Shown here: positions 8,813-17,687 of the stretch, piece by piece
Layout of the letters: every line of letters starts with the position of its first letter
Position numbering within the stretch: position 1 is the first letter of the stretch
Origin: CAYPGT01 sp964512985
GTDB lineage: Bacteria > Cyanobacteriota > Vampirovibrionia > LMEP-6097
Reading direction: 5' to 3'
Length of the DNA stretch: 64,000 bases
Assembly (NCBI GenBank): GCA_964512985.1
Contig: CAZELI010000001.1
Span: 1-64,000 of the forward strand
Made by a program: the position numbers and the translations under genes
The notes under the pieces: model-generated
Database searches by the model: none
Seen by the model: the letters and a program-made list of their open reading frames with translations, nothing else
Told to the model about the DNA's origin: nothing

Positions 8813-10169
8813 CCACCGTCTCGAAGTGGAAGCTATGAGGAAACATATCCACAGATTGGATGAAGCTTAATTTGTAACCGTATTGTTCTAAATATTTGAT
8901 ATCTCTGGTAAGAGTTGCAGGATTGCAGCTTACGTAAATAATTTTAGGACTTTTAATCTCTCCAAGTGTATTGAGAACCTGATTAATACAGCCCTTGCGA
9001 GGAGGATTCACGATGACCATGTCATAAGGATCTGGGAGCTTTTCGAATAGGCTTTTGCTTAATACATCTTCTGCTTTACCTAGTATGAATTTACTATGGG
9101 CTATATTGTTTATCACTGCATTAGTTTTAGCATCATCGATAGCTTCGGGGACTATCTCTACTCCTGTTACATCGAGCTCAGGGAAAGCTTTAGCAAGTGA
9201 TAGCGAGATAGTGCCGATGCCACAATATAAATCTAGAATACGAGCATCAGGCTTATCAATGAAAGTTTTAAGTAAGTTGATAATTTTTAGGAATTGTTGA
9301 GTGTTGACTTGAAAGAAGCTCGCTGTCGAGATGCGCAGTTCAAGATCAGCAAACTTCTCTTGGATATAAGCACGCTCATCTATTACTTCAGTTTTATTTC
9401 CAAGTATGACATTCGTACTAAGGTCATTGTAATTAAGGCTGATAACTTTAATCACAGGGAATTTACTGCGTATCTCTTTTAAGATTTTGATTAGGAGTTT
9501 TTGTTCTTCATGATTAAGATTCTTTCTGCGTATTATAAACGATAGGAGGATTTCAGATTGATCTATATTAGAGCGCATTAATATGTGTCGTAGTCTGCTT
9601 TTTGTGATACCTCGCTTACTACACAGATCCTTGGTAAAAGCCATAATCTCATCAAAAATAGAATATTGTATGGGACAGTATTTAACGTTAATGAGTTCAT
9701 TGGTGTTGCGTTTAAAGTAGCCAGCGATTAATCTTCCTGTGCTTGCTACTGTATCTACTGGGTAAATAATTTTATTGCGATAATTCCATGGATCACCCAT
9801 GCCGATTAGATCTGGTATCTCAGTGCTAAGCATAGAGAGATCTATTTTAGTTTGGTTTATTAAATCGATAAGGTTTTGTTTCTTGAATTTTAATTGCTCA
9901 ATGTATTCAATATGTTGCCATTGGCAAGAGCCGCAGATTTTATGAATAGCACAGGGAGGCTTATCCATGCGCAGAGGACTCGGTTCTATAAGTTCAGTAG
10001 CATTAGCGAAGGAGAAATCTTTTCTTTGATCATAGATTTCGATCTCGGCAGTATCACCAGGACAAAGATTCTCAATAAATACTGTGCCAAGCTTCTCGTC
10101 ATGAGCTATGGCGTAAGGCCCATTACTCATAGAGTCTACTGTTACTTGGTTTTTAGTTAGTGATGTCAT
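8775..10169 (-). CDS. 23S rRNA (uracil-C5) methyltransferase, RlmD/TrmA family
   Basis: SAM-dependent m5U methyltransferase. An N-terminal TRAM domain (about residues 1-60) precedes an iron-sulfur cysteine motif (Cys73, Cys79, Cys82 in CAIHKICGSC, plus a cysteine in KYCPIQ). The SAM site is LDLYCGIGTISLSLA, and the nucleophilic cysteine lies in VSCNPATLTRD. Which uridine is modified cannot be told. Its start overlaps the end of the SGNH gene by 17 nt, suggesting translational coupling. The last residues (ENKLQTHNP) are encoded antisense to tsaD and extend beyond the usual family end. Confidence 0.92.
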   Translation of the reverse strand: MTSLTKNQVTVDSMSNGPYAIAHDEKLGTVFIENLCPGDTAEIEIYDQRKDFSFANATELIEPSPLRMDKPPCAIHKICGSCQWQHIEYIEQLKFKKQNLIDLINQTKIDLSMLSTEIPDLIGMGDPWNYRNKIIYPVDTVASTGRLIAGYFKRNTNELINVKYCPIQYSIFDEIMAFTKDLCSKRGITKSRLRHILMRSNIDQSEILLSFIIRRKNLNHEEQKLLIKILKEIRSKFPVIKVISLNYNDLSTNVILGNKTEVIDERAYIQEKFADLELRISTASFFQVNTQQFLKIINLLKTFIDKPDARILDLYCGIGTISLSLAKAFPELDVTGVEIVPEAIDDAKTNAVINNIAHSKFILGKAEDVLSKSLFEKLPDPYDMVIVNPPRKGCINQVLNTLGEIKSPKIIYVSCNPATLTRDIKYLEQYGYKLSFIQSVDMFPHSFHFETVAILENKLQTHNP

Positions 10170-11280
10170 CTAGCGCTGATTTTATCAGCTTTTGACCAGC
10201 GAGATTCGGCATATTAAAGCCATTGACGAGATATTGCTTGCGTTCATGTTCTGATGAAGGGAATTTACTGTAAGCATCAGCGAAGACACAGCCTGTACGC
10301 ACTGCAATGCGCTTGCAGGCTTGAGCATAAGCTTCCATCTCTGCTTCCTTAAGATCTATATCTGTAGGCCTTTGGTCTATAGGGCATGCTGAAGGAATCT
10401 GAGGGATCGGGCTAATAAGAACCACTTGAATTTTATGCCCTTGCAGAATTCTGATACATGATTCCAAGAGACTCTCATATGAGAGTAATATTTCTTTACC
10501 AAGCCAAGCATCATTCAGCCCATAGTTAATCAGTACTATATCAGGCTTATAATAGATAGCATCGCGTCCCAGATAGAGAGCGAGATCTAGTACACCAGCT
10601 CCTGAGATAGCATTATTAGCAAGTGAAGTATTGAGCTTCAAGTCATGTAACCAAAGATAGTGATAGGTGTCATGAAATCTTATTTCCCAGTTGCTTTGTA
10701 GTCCTAGAGTGACATTGTCACCTAATGCAACTATCTTCACGATTTCTTTAGAGCGAGCAAGTTCTTTAAGATTAAGTTTCGGACTAGTCCAACCACGCAT
10801 ATCAGCAGGAGCAATTAGATCCTTAAGTAATTCGTTAATAGGCTGTATCTCGTTTCCTGAGCGGCAAGCACAGTAAGCACCGAAGCTCAAAGCAAAGGTC
10901 GAACTTATTACTAAGTCTGGTTCTATAGCTTTGCCTGCACTAAGTTTAGCGGTGGTTTCTTTCAATAAAGAATTAGAGATAGCCAACCATTTAGATGGGT
11001 CTAAGGGATTGCTTAAGCGAATTTCTTCGAGAGGAGCTTTAAGCATCGGCGGTACAAACTCTAGAACATTAGTAATGCGATCAATTACATCACTGATTTT
11101 CATCAGGATATTTTCATCTTTGTTTAATTCTGCTGCTAGCTGATAACAACTTAATGCATGTGGGAAAAACCGCATTTCTACAGCCCAGTCACCAGCTTTA
11201 CGCCATTCATCCACAGTGGCTAATTTAGGGTCTTTATTCAAAGATTTAAACATTATTGCCGTTAATTTGTCGTCTTTCAT
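10153..11280 (-). CDS. SGNH/GDSL hydrolase-like protein lacking the catalytic triad
   Basis: The first 170 residues are helical and unrecognised. Residues 182-372 have the SGNH fold blocks: block I IVALGDNVTLG, block II NNAISGAG, block III INYGLNDAW and block V NGFNMPN. The catalytic Ser of GDS is Asn189, and the usual DGxH pair is Asn353 and Asn356, so Ser, Asp and His are all replaced. Gly255, Asn257 and Asp258 of block III are kept. This predicts a carbohydrate- or acyl-binding protein rather than an esterase. It is coupled to the downstream methyltransferase gene. Confidence 0.75.
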   Translation of the reverse strand: MKDDKLTAIMFKSLNKDPKLATVDEWRKAGDWAVEMRFFPHALSCYQLAAELNKDENILMKISDVIDRITNVLEFVPPMLKAPLEEIRLSNPLDPSKWLAISNSLLKETTAKLSAGKAIEPDLVISSTFALSFGAYCACRSGNEIQPINELLKDLIAPADMRGWTSPKLNLKELARSKEIVKIVALGDNVTLGLQSNWEIRFHDTYHYLWLHDLKLNTSLANNAISGAGVLDLALYLGRDAIYYKPDIVLINYGLNDAWLGKEILLSYESLLESCIRILQGHKIQVVLISPIPQIPSACPIDQRPTDIDLKEAEMEAYAQACKRIAVRTGCVFADAYSKFPSSEHERKQYLVNGFNMPNLAGQKLIKSALDDITN

Positions 11281-11318
11281 TTTTACTTAATAGTGAATAT
11301 GCTAACATTTATCCTGCT

Positions 11319-11453
11319 ATGAAAATGACTTTACGTGGATCGCAGAGAAAACGCAAGAGAACCAGTGGTTTTCGTGCCAGAATGGCCACGCCAGGCGGAC
11401 GTGCCGTGTTATCCAGAAGAAGAAACAAGGGCCGCGCTAAGATCGCAATGTAA
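11319..11453 (+). CDS. rpmH: 50S ribosomal protein L34
   Basis: The 44-residue protein has the L34 core QRKRKRTSGFRARMATPGG and a basic C-terminus. I chose the ATG at 11319; the ATG at 11325 (MTLRGSQ) is nearly as good. A longer upstream frame is not family-like. The stop overlaps the rnpA start (TAATG), the classic rpmH-rnpA arrangement. A TATGCT at about 11297-11302 may be the -10 box in the 38-nt gap from the divergent SGNH gene. No dnaA or DnaA-box cluster is seen alongside. Confidence 0.95.
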   Translation: MKMTLRGSQRKRKRTSGFRARMATPGGRAVLSRRRNKGRAKIAM

Positions 11454-11833
11454 TGTTAACTAGGAAAGAGAGGCTGAGATACTCAGGTCTTTTCCAACAG
11501 GCATTTGAGAAAGGCAAAACTCTATCATCTCAGAACTTACGAGTTACTATAACTAAGACAAGAGACTATTGTAAGAATCAATTACCATTAGTTGGTTTTA
11601 GTATTTCTAAGAGTTATTCTAAAAGAGCCGTGGATCGTAATCTAATTAAAAGACGCTTACGAGAAATATATCGTTTATATCGTATGGATTCAGCCAATAC
11701 GGAGAAGCTTAATGCCATTGGCTTGCTGGTGATTGGTGTGAAGAAGTCGACTACAGCTGAGTCTTTAGCTAGTAAAACTTACTGGGATTTGAAAACAGAG
11801 CTTGAGGCACTTTTAGGCAGCTGTCTTCGCTAA
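11453..11833 (+). CDS. rnpA: Ribonuclease P protein component
   Basis: Protein cofactor of RNase P in tRNA 5' processing. The RNR signature reads KRAVDRNLIKRRLREIYR, and KERLRYSGLFQQAFEKG is a typical N-terminus. Length 126 aa. It overlaps rpmH by one base. The usual next genes (yidD, yidC) are absent: the 3' end instead overlaps a convergent orphan gene by 21 bp. Confidence 0.95.
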   Translation: MLTRKERLRYSGLFQQAFEKGKTLSSQNLRVTITKTRDYCKNQLPLVGFSISKSYSKRAVDRNLIKRRLREIYRLYRMDSANTEKLNAIGLLVIGVKKSTTAESLASKTYWDLKTELEALLGSCLR

Positions 11834-12592
11834 ATTTTGTCCTAGTTTACGGCTGGGGATTCTGGGTTGATGTGGAATAGTTGCATTGTTAAGCATTGCT
11901 CGTTTACCTTCTAGAACTGATTGATCATATTTAGTTAGCATATCTTCGATGTATCTTGCTTTAGGACTGTATTGTATGCGGTCTCTCATCTCGATAAGAA
12001 AATTCATATCAGCTTCACTTAGTTTAGGAACTTCTGCTACTTCACCATTGATAATTTTATCGAAGGGTTCAAGCCAGGCTATGGCAGCTGATTTGAGAGC
12101 TGTTAAGATTGGATCATGAGCAACTTTTGAATTCTTCGTTCCTAATATTTTAGAAAACCAACCATCTATAGCTGAGATTCTATGTTCTATTTTTGTTACG
12201 AGGATTCTCTGGGCTTCATTTACAAATTTATATCCATCATGCTGATGACCATAGTCTTCTAAAGCTTTGATTGTAGCTACGACTCTTTCTTGTTTGGAAT
12301 TACCTAATAAACTTTGGATGAGTCCCCAAATCCATCTAAATGGATTCCAAGTACCACTAATTTCTGCATCAATATGTCTAAGAGCTTTCTTAAATTCATA
12401 TTCATCTACAGTATTGCTGCCTGACTTGGGACCCTTAAGTTTTTGTCTAGCTTGATATCTTCTGACTTCATTAGCGATAGCATTATATCCAGGAATTCTA
12501 CCCAGAGCTTCTTCCTTAGCGCTGGTAAATGCGCCTGCCACTGCTTCTTTTAGATTTAAATTAACTCCAAGCATAGCGATTACGCTATACAT
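11813..12592 (-). CDS. Hypothetical protein, lineage-specific
   Basis: 259 aa, mostly helical by composition and mildly basic. It has no signal peptide; one amphipathic Trp-rich stretch (NPFRWIWGLIQSLLG) lies near residues 97-111. No domain recognised. The ATG at 12592 is used, but the ATG six codons later is also possible because a TGCTAAAAT -10-like box overlaps the first ATG. Upstream lies hairpin element copy 1. Confidence 0.6.
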   Translation of the reverse strand: MYSVIAMLGVNLNLKEAVAGAFTSAKEEALGRIPGYNAIANEVRRYQARQKLKGPKSGSNTVDEYEFKKALRHIDAEISGTWNPFRWIWGLIQSLLGNSKQERVVATIKALEDYGHQHDGYKFVNEAQRILVTKIEHRISAIDGWFSKILGTKNSKVAHDPILTALKSAAIAWLEPFDKIINGEVAEVPKLSEADMNFLIEMRDRIQYSPKARYIEDMLTKYDQSVLEGKRAMLNNATIPHQPRIPSRKLGQNLAKTAA

Positions 12593-12636
12593 TTTAGCAT
12601 ATTATGTATTTACGAAGATCGATCTATTTTTATATT

Positions 12637-12763
12637 GTGGTTCCGCGCCTTCGGCGCGGTTTGTCCTGCGGACGGCTAAGTATAGTTCTTTTTAATTTAC
12701 TTAGGGAGAAACTTGGCTAAAGTAAGCCGCGCGCAGCGCAAACGCCGCGAAGCGGCGGAACCA
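12637..12763 (-). repeat. GC-rich hairpin element, copy 1 (core only)
   Basis: GC-rich island in AT-rich flanks. It begins GTGGTTCCGC and ends GCGGAACC, so the ends are inverted. It is the reverse orientation of copies 2-4 and contains the same four mini-hairpins with 3-nt loops (arms CGCGCC, GTCC, GCGC and CGCCGC). The central AT-rich spacer is longer here, giving 127 bp. I could not find the outer terminal inverted repeats of the other copies. It lies between an orphan gene start and the stop of the peptide-binding lipoprotein gene. Confidence 0.85.
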
Positions 12764-12786
12764 TAAAAGGTAAATAGAGTAAGGAA

Positions 12787-14520
12787 TTAATAGGAATTAG
12801 GGTCTATTTTCAGCCTATAAATATAAGGGATAATACCCTGGTATTTGGTTATTCTTACACCCTTAACCTTATTATTTACCGCAATAAGTACCTTAGGTGA
12901 GGCTATATAAATTAATGGATTATATTGGTAAACAATTTCTTGTAATTTATCGTAGTAATACTTACGTTGATTAAACTCTATAACTTGAACTCCTTGAGTA
13001 AGAAGGTTATTAATTTCTTGCTCCCAATCTCTGGTTATGGAGTGTTCTTGGAAATTTTTTACATCAAACATATGCATGCGCCCATCACTCTTCCAGACAT
13101 TAGCTCCGTTATTTGGTTCATTACCACCTGTTAGTCCAATGATGCCAGCTTCGTAATCCTTGCCTTGCATTAAACGTGCAACGAAGTTATTAAACTCAAG
13201 TAATTTGAAATTAACCTTAATTCCAAGATCTTTTAGATTATTGACAATAATCACTGCCATAAATTCTCGCTCTTGATTACCTGCATTAGTAAATAAATTA
13301 AACTCAACTCTATTATTATGCGCATCTAAGAGTTCTAATTCATTACTAGTAGAATTATTATTGAAGTGAAAGCCACTTGCCAAGAGTATCTCCTTGGCAC
13401 GATTAAGATCTCTGCGATGACCAGTGATCTTTGTATTGAGATAAGGAGATTTCAATGATTCAGCGGTGAAGTGAGGTTCTCCTAAACCTTGGAAAACATT
13501 ATTGATGATATTGTCTCTGTCTATAGCATAAGAAACCGCTCTTCTGAATTCTGCATTGTTAAACCAAGAATACTTGGGTTCAGGAATATTCTTACTTAAG
13601 TTAAACCAGATGAAATTAGTTCCAGTACTGGGTCCTGTATCATATAAGGTGAAGTTATATTGTTGCTCTAGACTTTTAATGAGTGCGGCATTTTGCGGAG
13701 ATACATCTAATACGTAAGATTCACCAGCAAGAAACTTAAAGGTATCAGCAGCGCTATCTCTGACATAAGAATAAATAATTTTATCGAGATATGGTAACTG
13801 ATTGCCTGCTTCGTCTTTAAGGAAGAACTTAGGATTAGCAACCAGCTCTATGCGCTCACCACTGCGGATCTTATGCAGCTTAAAAGCGCCTGAGCAGACG
13901 ATCTTATCAGGAGCAGTATCAACACTAAGATATTCATTAAATACTTTTTGTTTTTCTTCCAGGCTAGTAGCATGATGCTCGCGAAAGAATCTTTCTATAT
14001 CATGTTTAGGAGCGATCTCGATACCAATGGTTTTGAGAAACGGAGCAAATACTTTAGTTGTTTTAAATAGTACTGTACGCTCATCTATAGCTTGTACTTC
14101 TGGAAATTGACCATCTATAGTTAAGATGTCTTTTAGAGAACTCACTGCTACTTCATCTCTGATTAGGGTATTCCAGGTGTATTCTACGTCTTGGGCGGTG
14201 ATTGGTTGATTATCGCTCCAACGCAGTCCCTCTCTGAGTTTCATAATGATAGTTTTGCCCCCCTCTTCGATCTGGAAACTTTCTGCCATATGAGGTAACG
14301 GTTCATCTGTGTCTGGATCTGTGATAATCAGTCCATGAAACATCATGGAAGCGAATAGCGAACTAGATGCATCACTAGAAATCCATGGATTAAAAGTTTT
14401 AGGATCAGTACCAAGATGAGTTAACCTAAGTATTTGTTTGGAACTATCATTAGGATTCAAGTTACAAGAACTAAGCAATAGACAGAGTATTAATAAAACA
14501 AATTTATTCACTCTTCTCAA
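12787..14520 (-). CDS. ABC transporter substrate-binding lipoprotein, family 5 (oligopeptide type)
   Basis: SBP_bac_5 (DppA/OppA-like) protein that binds peptides or related solutes for an ABC importer. A lipoprotein signal is clear, with lipobox LLSSC at about residues 15-19. Family features include LRLTHLGTDPKTFNPW near the N-terminus, MKLREGLRWSDNQPITAQDV and the region RRAVSYAIDRDNI. 577 aa is normal. The listed start is TTG at 14520; GTG at 14511 is an alternative. It overlaps the DoxX-like gene upstream by 17 nt. No permease or ATPase gene is adjacent. Confidence 0.92.
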   Translation of the reverse strand: MRRVNKFVLLILCLLLSSCNLNPNDSSKQILRLTHLGTDPKTFNPWISSDASSSLFASMMFHGLIITDPDTDEPLPHMAESFQIEEGGKTIIMKLREGLRWSDNQPITAQDVEYTWNTLIRDEVAVSSLKDILTIDGQFPEVQAIDERTVLFKTTKVFAPFLKTIGIEIAPKHDIERFFREHHATSLEEKQKVFNEYLSVDTAPDKIVCSGAFKLHKIRSGERIELVANPKFFLKDEAGNQLPYLDKIIYSYVRDSAADTFKFLAGESYVLDVSPQNAALIKSLEQQYNFTLYDTGPSTGTNFIWFNLSKNIPEPKYSWFNNAEFRRAVSYAIDRDNIINNVFQGLGEPHFTAESLKSPYLNTKITGHRRDLNRAKEILLASGFHFNNNSTSNELELLDAHNNRVEFNLFTNAGNQEREFMAVIIVNNLKDLGIKVNFKLLEFNNFVARLMQGKDYEAGIIGLTGGNEPNNGANVWKSDGRMHMFDVKNFQEHSITRDWEQEINNLLTQGVQVIEFNQRKYYYDKLQEIVYQYNPLIYIASPKVLIAVNNKVKGVRITKYQGIIPYIYRLKIDPNSY

Positions 14521-14920
14521 ACGTACTTAAACAAACCCATTCAGCAACTATCATTAAAATATTGAGATAAATAAAAGTTGGGAAGCTTGCTATACAAAGA
14601 TAATTAAGATGTAAGAATGTCGCAGTAAGTGTAGCTAATCTCAAAGGCCAACCAATAAAGAACATCGCTGCAATAGCAACTTCTGCATATTTAACAAAAC
14701 TAGCAATAATAAAAACATTTGGGAGAACCACATTATTGAAGATTGATTTATAAGGTGCAAATATTACATCATCCTTCAGACTATGAAAAAAACTATCAGC
14801 ATTAGCGCCGAAACTTGGATCAGATAGTTTTGGTATACCATTGAAAAAAAAGATTAATGCAATAGTCCAACGCAAAATGAGAATATAAGCGATTGCTTTA
14901 GGAGCCAGTTTGTCGGACAT
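14504..14920 (-). CDS. DoxX-like membrane protein
   Basis: Four hydrophobic helices across 138 aa. The pattern RWTIALIFFFNGIPKL near the N-terminus resembles DoxX/DoxD-family proteins; substrate and role are unknown. The ATG at 14920 (MSDKLAPK) is preferred over a TTG five codons upstream. The stop overlaps the start of the peptide-binding lipoprotein gene. Confidence 0.6.
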   Translation of the reverse strand: MSDKLAPKAIAYILILRWTIALIFFFNGIPKLSDPSFGANADSFFHSLKDDVIFAPYKSIFNNVVLPNVFIIASFVKYAEVAIAAMFFIGWPLRLATLTATFLHLNYLCIASFPTFIYLNILMIVAEWVCLSTFEKSE

Positions 14921-14969
14921 ACTCTTAGAATACAATAAAAGAGCTTTTCGCTCAAGAGAGTTCCCTCTC

Positions 14970-14978
14970 TGCTACAAT
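14970..14978 (+). promoter_or_regulatory. Extended -10 promoter for the TPR gene
   Basis: TGC-TACAAT extended -10 motif with no clear -35 box. A transcript would start near 14985, giving a leader of about 63 nt before the ATG at 15048. Confidence 0.45.
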
Positions 14979-15047
14979 AGACTTGTTTTGAAATTGTCCT
15001 GAAGAAGGCGTCTAACGCAGTTATGAGCGATTTCGGAACAAATTTAT

Positions 15048-15884
15048 ATGAATCCTAAGACCGAACGTATAATCGTAACTCTAGTTTTGATCCTAACCTT
15101 GATAGGGGCAATATTCCTTTATGACGTACTAAGCTTCAAAGGCACCAACCTGAAAAGAGCGGAAGAGTTACTCAAGGAATATAAAGTTGCGAAAGCACAA
15201 GAGCTTTTAGAGGCAACTAAAAAACGTATTAAGCATAAAGATAAAGAAGTAGATAGTTTAATATTCTATGTTCTAGTTAAATCTGGTAAGTATAATGAAG
15301 CAGATAAATTTATTGATACTGAACTAGAAGCCATTCCACAAAGCTTTGGTCTTAAATTTATAGAACTAATTGATCTTCTCAACATTCATGATAGAAGTAC
15401 CTTGATAGTTAAGCTAATTGATAAATCTCAGTCCTTGAAACTTGATCAAGACTTTTTTATTAACGCAAGTCAGCGTAGGAACGATGTCGCTCAAGAGTTC
15501 TCGATACTTGAGACTGGTCTTAAGTATCTAAGAGATTCTAAGTATAAGCAGAAGAATAAAAACAAGAAAGCAGAAGTTCTTACAAACAAGCTTGAGGATT
15601 ACACTCTAAGGAGATGTATCGAAATCGCTAATATTTATATTGGTTCTAAAAACAATCAGTTAGCGCTTGATTACCTGAATAAAGCACAAGCACTGAAGAT
15701 TCTTACTAATCCTGCCTTGAAGGATGACTATTACTTGAACCTAGCTTTGGTCTATAAGGAAATGGGTGAGCAGGATAAGGCCTGGGATAATATGCAATTA
15801 GCGGCTAAACTTGGCAATGATAAGGCCAAAGATATGTTAAAGAGATTGGATAAAAATTACACTCCACCTGAAGAATCACATTAA
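15048..15884 (+). CDS. Membrane-anchored TPR-like protein
   Basis: One transmembrane helix at residues 8-27 (the cytoplasmic tail is only a few residues) followed by about 240 residues of TPR-like helical pairs, such as AEELLKEYKVAKAQELLEAT and NQLALDYLNKAQALK, ending in LVYKEMGEQDKAWDNMQLAAKLG. No enzymatic domain. Probably a scaffold facing the periplasm. It stands alone between divergent and same-strand neighbours with about 200 nt downstream. Confidence 0.7.
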   Translation: MNPKTERIIVTLVLILTLIGAIFLYDVLSFKGTNLKRAEELLKEYKVAKAQELLEATKKRIKHKDKEVDSLIFYVLVKSGKYNEADKFIDTELEAIPQSFGLKFIELIDLLNIHDRSTLIVKLIDKSQSLKLDQDFFINASQRRNDVAQEFSILETGLKYLRDSKYKQKNKNKKAEVLTNKLEDYTLRRCIEIANIYIGSKNNQLALDYLNKAQALKILTNPALKDDYYLNLALVYKEMGEQDKAWDNMQLAAKLGNDKAKDMLKRLDKNYTPPEESH

Positions 15885-16085
15885 ATTGGGTGATTATACC
15901 CTAGTGTTTACACCTAATGAAGAAAAGCATGCTAAGTTTTAAGATTTGAATGGAAATTATTAAGAAACCTTGCTAGAATATTAAGAATAGGCGAAAGCTT
16001 AAGAAAAAATAAATCTCTGGGTTCGTGTGTTTTCAGGGAAGGACTTCCTAAAAACTATGGCCAAATGGAGATTAATGATCAATAA
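15885..16085 (+). promoter_or_regulatory. Promoter and about 100-nt leader before the 530-aa orphan gene
   Basis: TGC-TAGAAT (15971-15979) is an extended -10 box with a weak TGGAAA at -35 (17-bp spacing). The presumed leader has a GCGAAAGC tetraloop-like hairpin flanked by TTAAG/CTTAA, and a GGAAG/CTTCC hairpin near 16040. No known riboswitch class is recognised. Confidence 0.4.
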
Positions 16086-17678
16086 ATGGTAACCGCAGCA
16101 AAGACAATGACGTCTCAAGCAAGAGAGTCACGCGCGGACTCTCTTAAAGACACGCACCTAAAAGTTTTTCATCCTGATAATCAAGCTGTTGCAGAAATTG
16201 ATAATACAAAAAATGCTGCGAAGCAAAAAGAAACTACGGCGCAGTTACATCTGGTTGATGAAAAAGGAGAGAGAACTCCTATTACCCCGATTCATACTAT
16301 TGGAGAGTCGCAAAAAATAGTGAATGAAGAAGCTGGTGGTCTTTTGCTCGGTGGTTTGAGGAAAATTTCTAGTCTTGGCGCTGCAATTGTTGCTGCTTTT
16401 GCGACTGTTGCTGGACTGGTTTTTCCTGAGAAACATATTATAAGAAAATGGCTAGATACTTTATCCAGCGGTTTTGCTAGAGGAGCAATTGGTCTTGGTA
16501 ATGCGACTAGTGCAGTAGATGCTGGAAAAGATCATAAAATCCCTATGGCCATGGCACAGGGTGGAAGCCTGCTAACAGCTCTCTTTGCTCCCCGTAAAGA
16601 TATGACTACTGATCGAGGATTTTTTATTGGAGCTTATAATACATTGCCTGCTCTTGAAACAGTACATGGCAAAGTACATTATGATGGTTTACAAGATTAC
16701 TTAGTAACTAACTGGAATGCACTTAAAACTATATTCAAACAATTTTTAAAAAATCCAATGGGCTTATTTGATCCAAATCAAAAAGGTCCACTTGGTGCAC
16801 TCACTGGAATTGCAATGTCAGTTTCTACTCTATTGTATATGCTTACTGGGTTTAAGATCTTTGCTACTGGGCGAAATGCTTTGGGAATGGTAGTAGAACT
16901 TGAGAAAGTTAAACCTCAACATTTAAAAGAAGGTAGAGCTCAATATGCAGCTAGTGGTTATTTAATGATGGCGGGTTCAGCTGCAAATCTTCTGAGTCAA
17001 TATGCTGGTAAATATTCATCATCTTTAATCAATTTGAATTTTCTTCTCAACGCACTTGGTAATGAGCGTTCAGCAGCAGCCTTACAAGCTAATGAGCCAG
17101 CTAAGATTGGTTCACCAATAAGCTTTATGGGGATGATTACAAAAAATCTTCAAAGCATGTTTAGTTTTGGAAGAGAAGCAGCACAAGTATTAGAAAAAGC
17201 TCAACCAGTGATCTTGAAAAAAGAAAATCAATCTGCTGTAGTTCAGCAAACAGTTCAGAAACAAGTTCAAGCGATGAATGGTAATGGAGCTAGTAATGGA
17301 GCTAGTGAGAGATTGAGAGCGTTTACTGTACCTAAGGCTTCTGTAAGGGTGATTGAGAATAAGGCTGCGACTAAGTCAGATTCTGTGGCAGCACCGCAAG
17401 CCCATGTACCAGTTCCTGATCGACTACATGCGGACATACAACATACAGCAACAAATGTTATGGGGTCTAAGACAACGAATGCACCAGTTGTGGAAGTTAA
17501 GCCTAGAGGTTCTGAACCTATAAAATCCAGAGGAGAGTATGATTCTAATGCTAGAGGATCTGTTCCTATTCATAAAGATAGAGGCTCAGAACCAAATGGT
17601 AGAGGTAGCGCTGCTCCTTTGAGTACTCCATCTAAAATTAATCAAGCAAGTAATACTCTAGTTTTAAATTTAAAATAG
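16086..17678 (+). CDS. Lineage-specific membrane protein with RGSEP-type tail
   Basis: 530 aa with no family recognised. Residues 1-80 are hydrophilic. Hydrophobic segments lie near 85-113 (SSLGAAIVAAFATVAGLVFP) and 235-262 (IAMSVSTLLYMLTGFKIFATG). The last 130 residues are low complexity, with repeated RGSEP, RGSVP and RGSAAP motifs. The motif GGSLLTALFAPRK near residue 159 recalls GGSFLASMLLLPKK in the 570-aa orphan at 60536-62248, so the two may be distant paralogues. No signal peptide. Start is ATG; a second Met is 7 codons in. Confidence 0.65.
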   Translation: MVTAAKTMTSQARESRADSLKDTHLKVFHPDNQAVAEIDNTKNAAKQKETTAQLHLVDEKGERTPITPIHTIGESQKIVNEEAGGLLLGGLRKISSLGAAIVAAFATVAGLVFPEKHIIRKWLDTLSSGFARGAIGLGNATSAVDAGKDHKIPMAMAQGGSLLTALFAPRKDMTTDRGFFIGAYNTLPALETVHGKVHYDGLQDYLVTNWNALKTIFKQFLKNPMGLFDPNQKGPLGALTGIAMSVSTLLYMLTGFKIFATGRNALGMVVELEKVKPQHLKEGRAQYAASGYLMMAGSAANLLSQYAGKYSSSLINLNFLLNALGNERSAAALQANEPAKIGSPISFMGMITKNLQSMFSFGREAAQVLEKAQPVILKKENQSAVVQQTVQKQVQAMNGNGASNGASERLRAFTVPKASVRVIENKAATKSDSVAAPQAHVPVPDRLHADIQHTATNVMGSKTTNAPVVEVKPRGSEPIKSRGEYDSNARGSVPIHKDRGSEPNGRGSAAPLSTPSKINQASNTLVLNLK

Positions 17679-17687
17679 TTATGCATA

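Noticed and set aside
11281..11318. Search for an origin of replication beside rpmH
   Set aside because: No dnaA gene and no cluster of TTATCCACA-like boxes is seen around rpmH-rnpA.
15985..16085. Leader considered as a known riboswitch or a tRNA (GGTTCG present)
   Set aside because: No cloverleaf could be folded and no aptamer signature was recognised.
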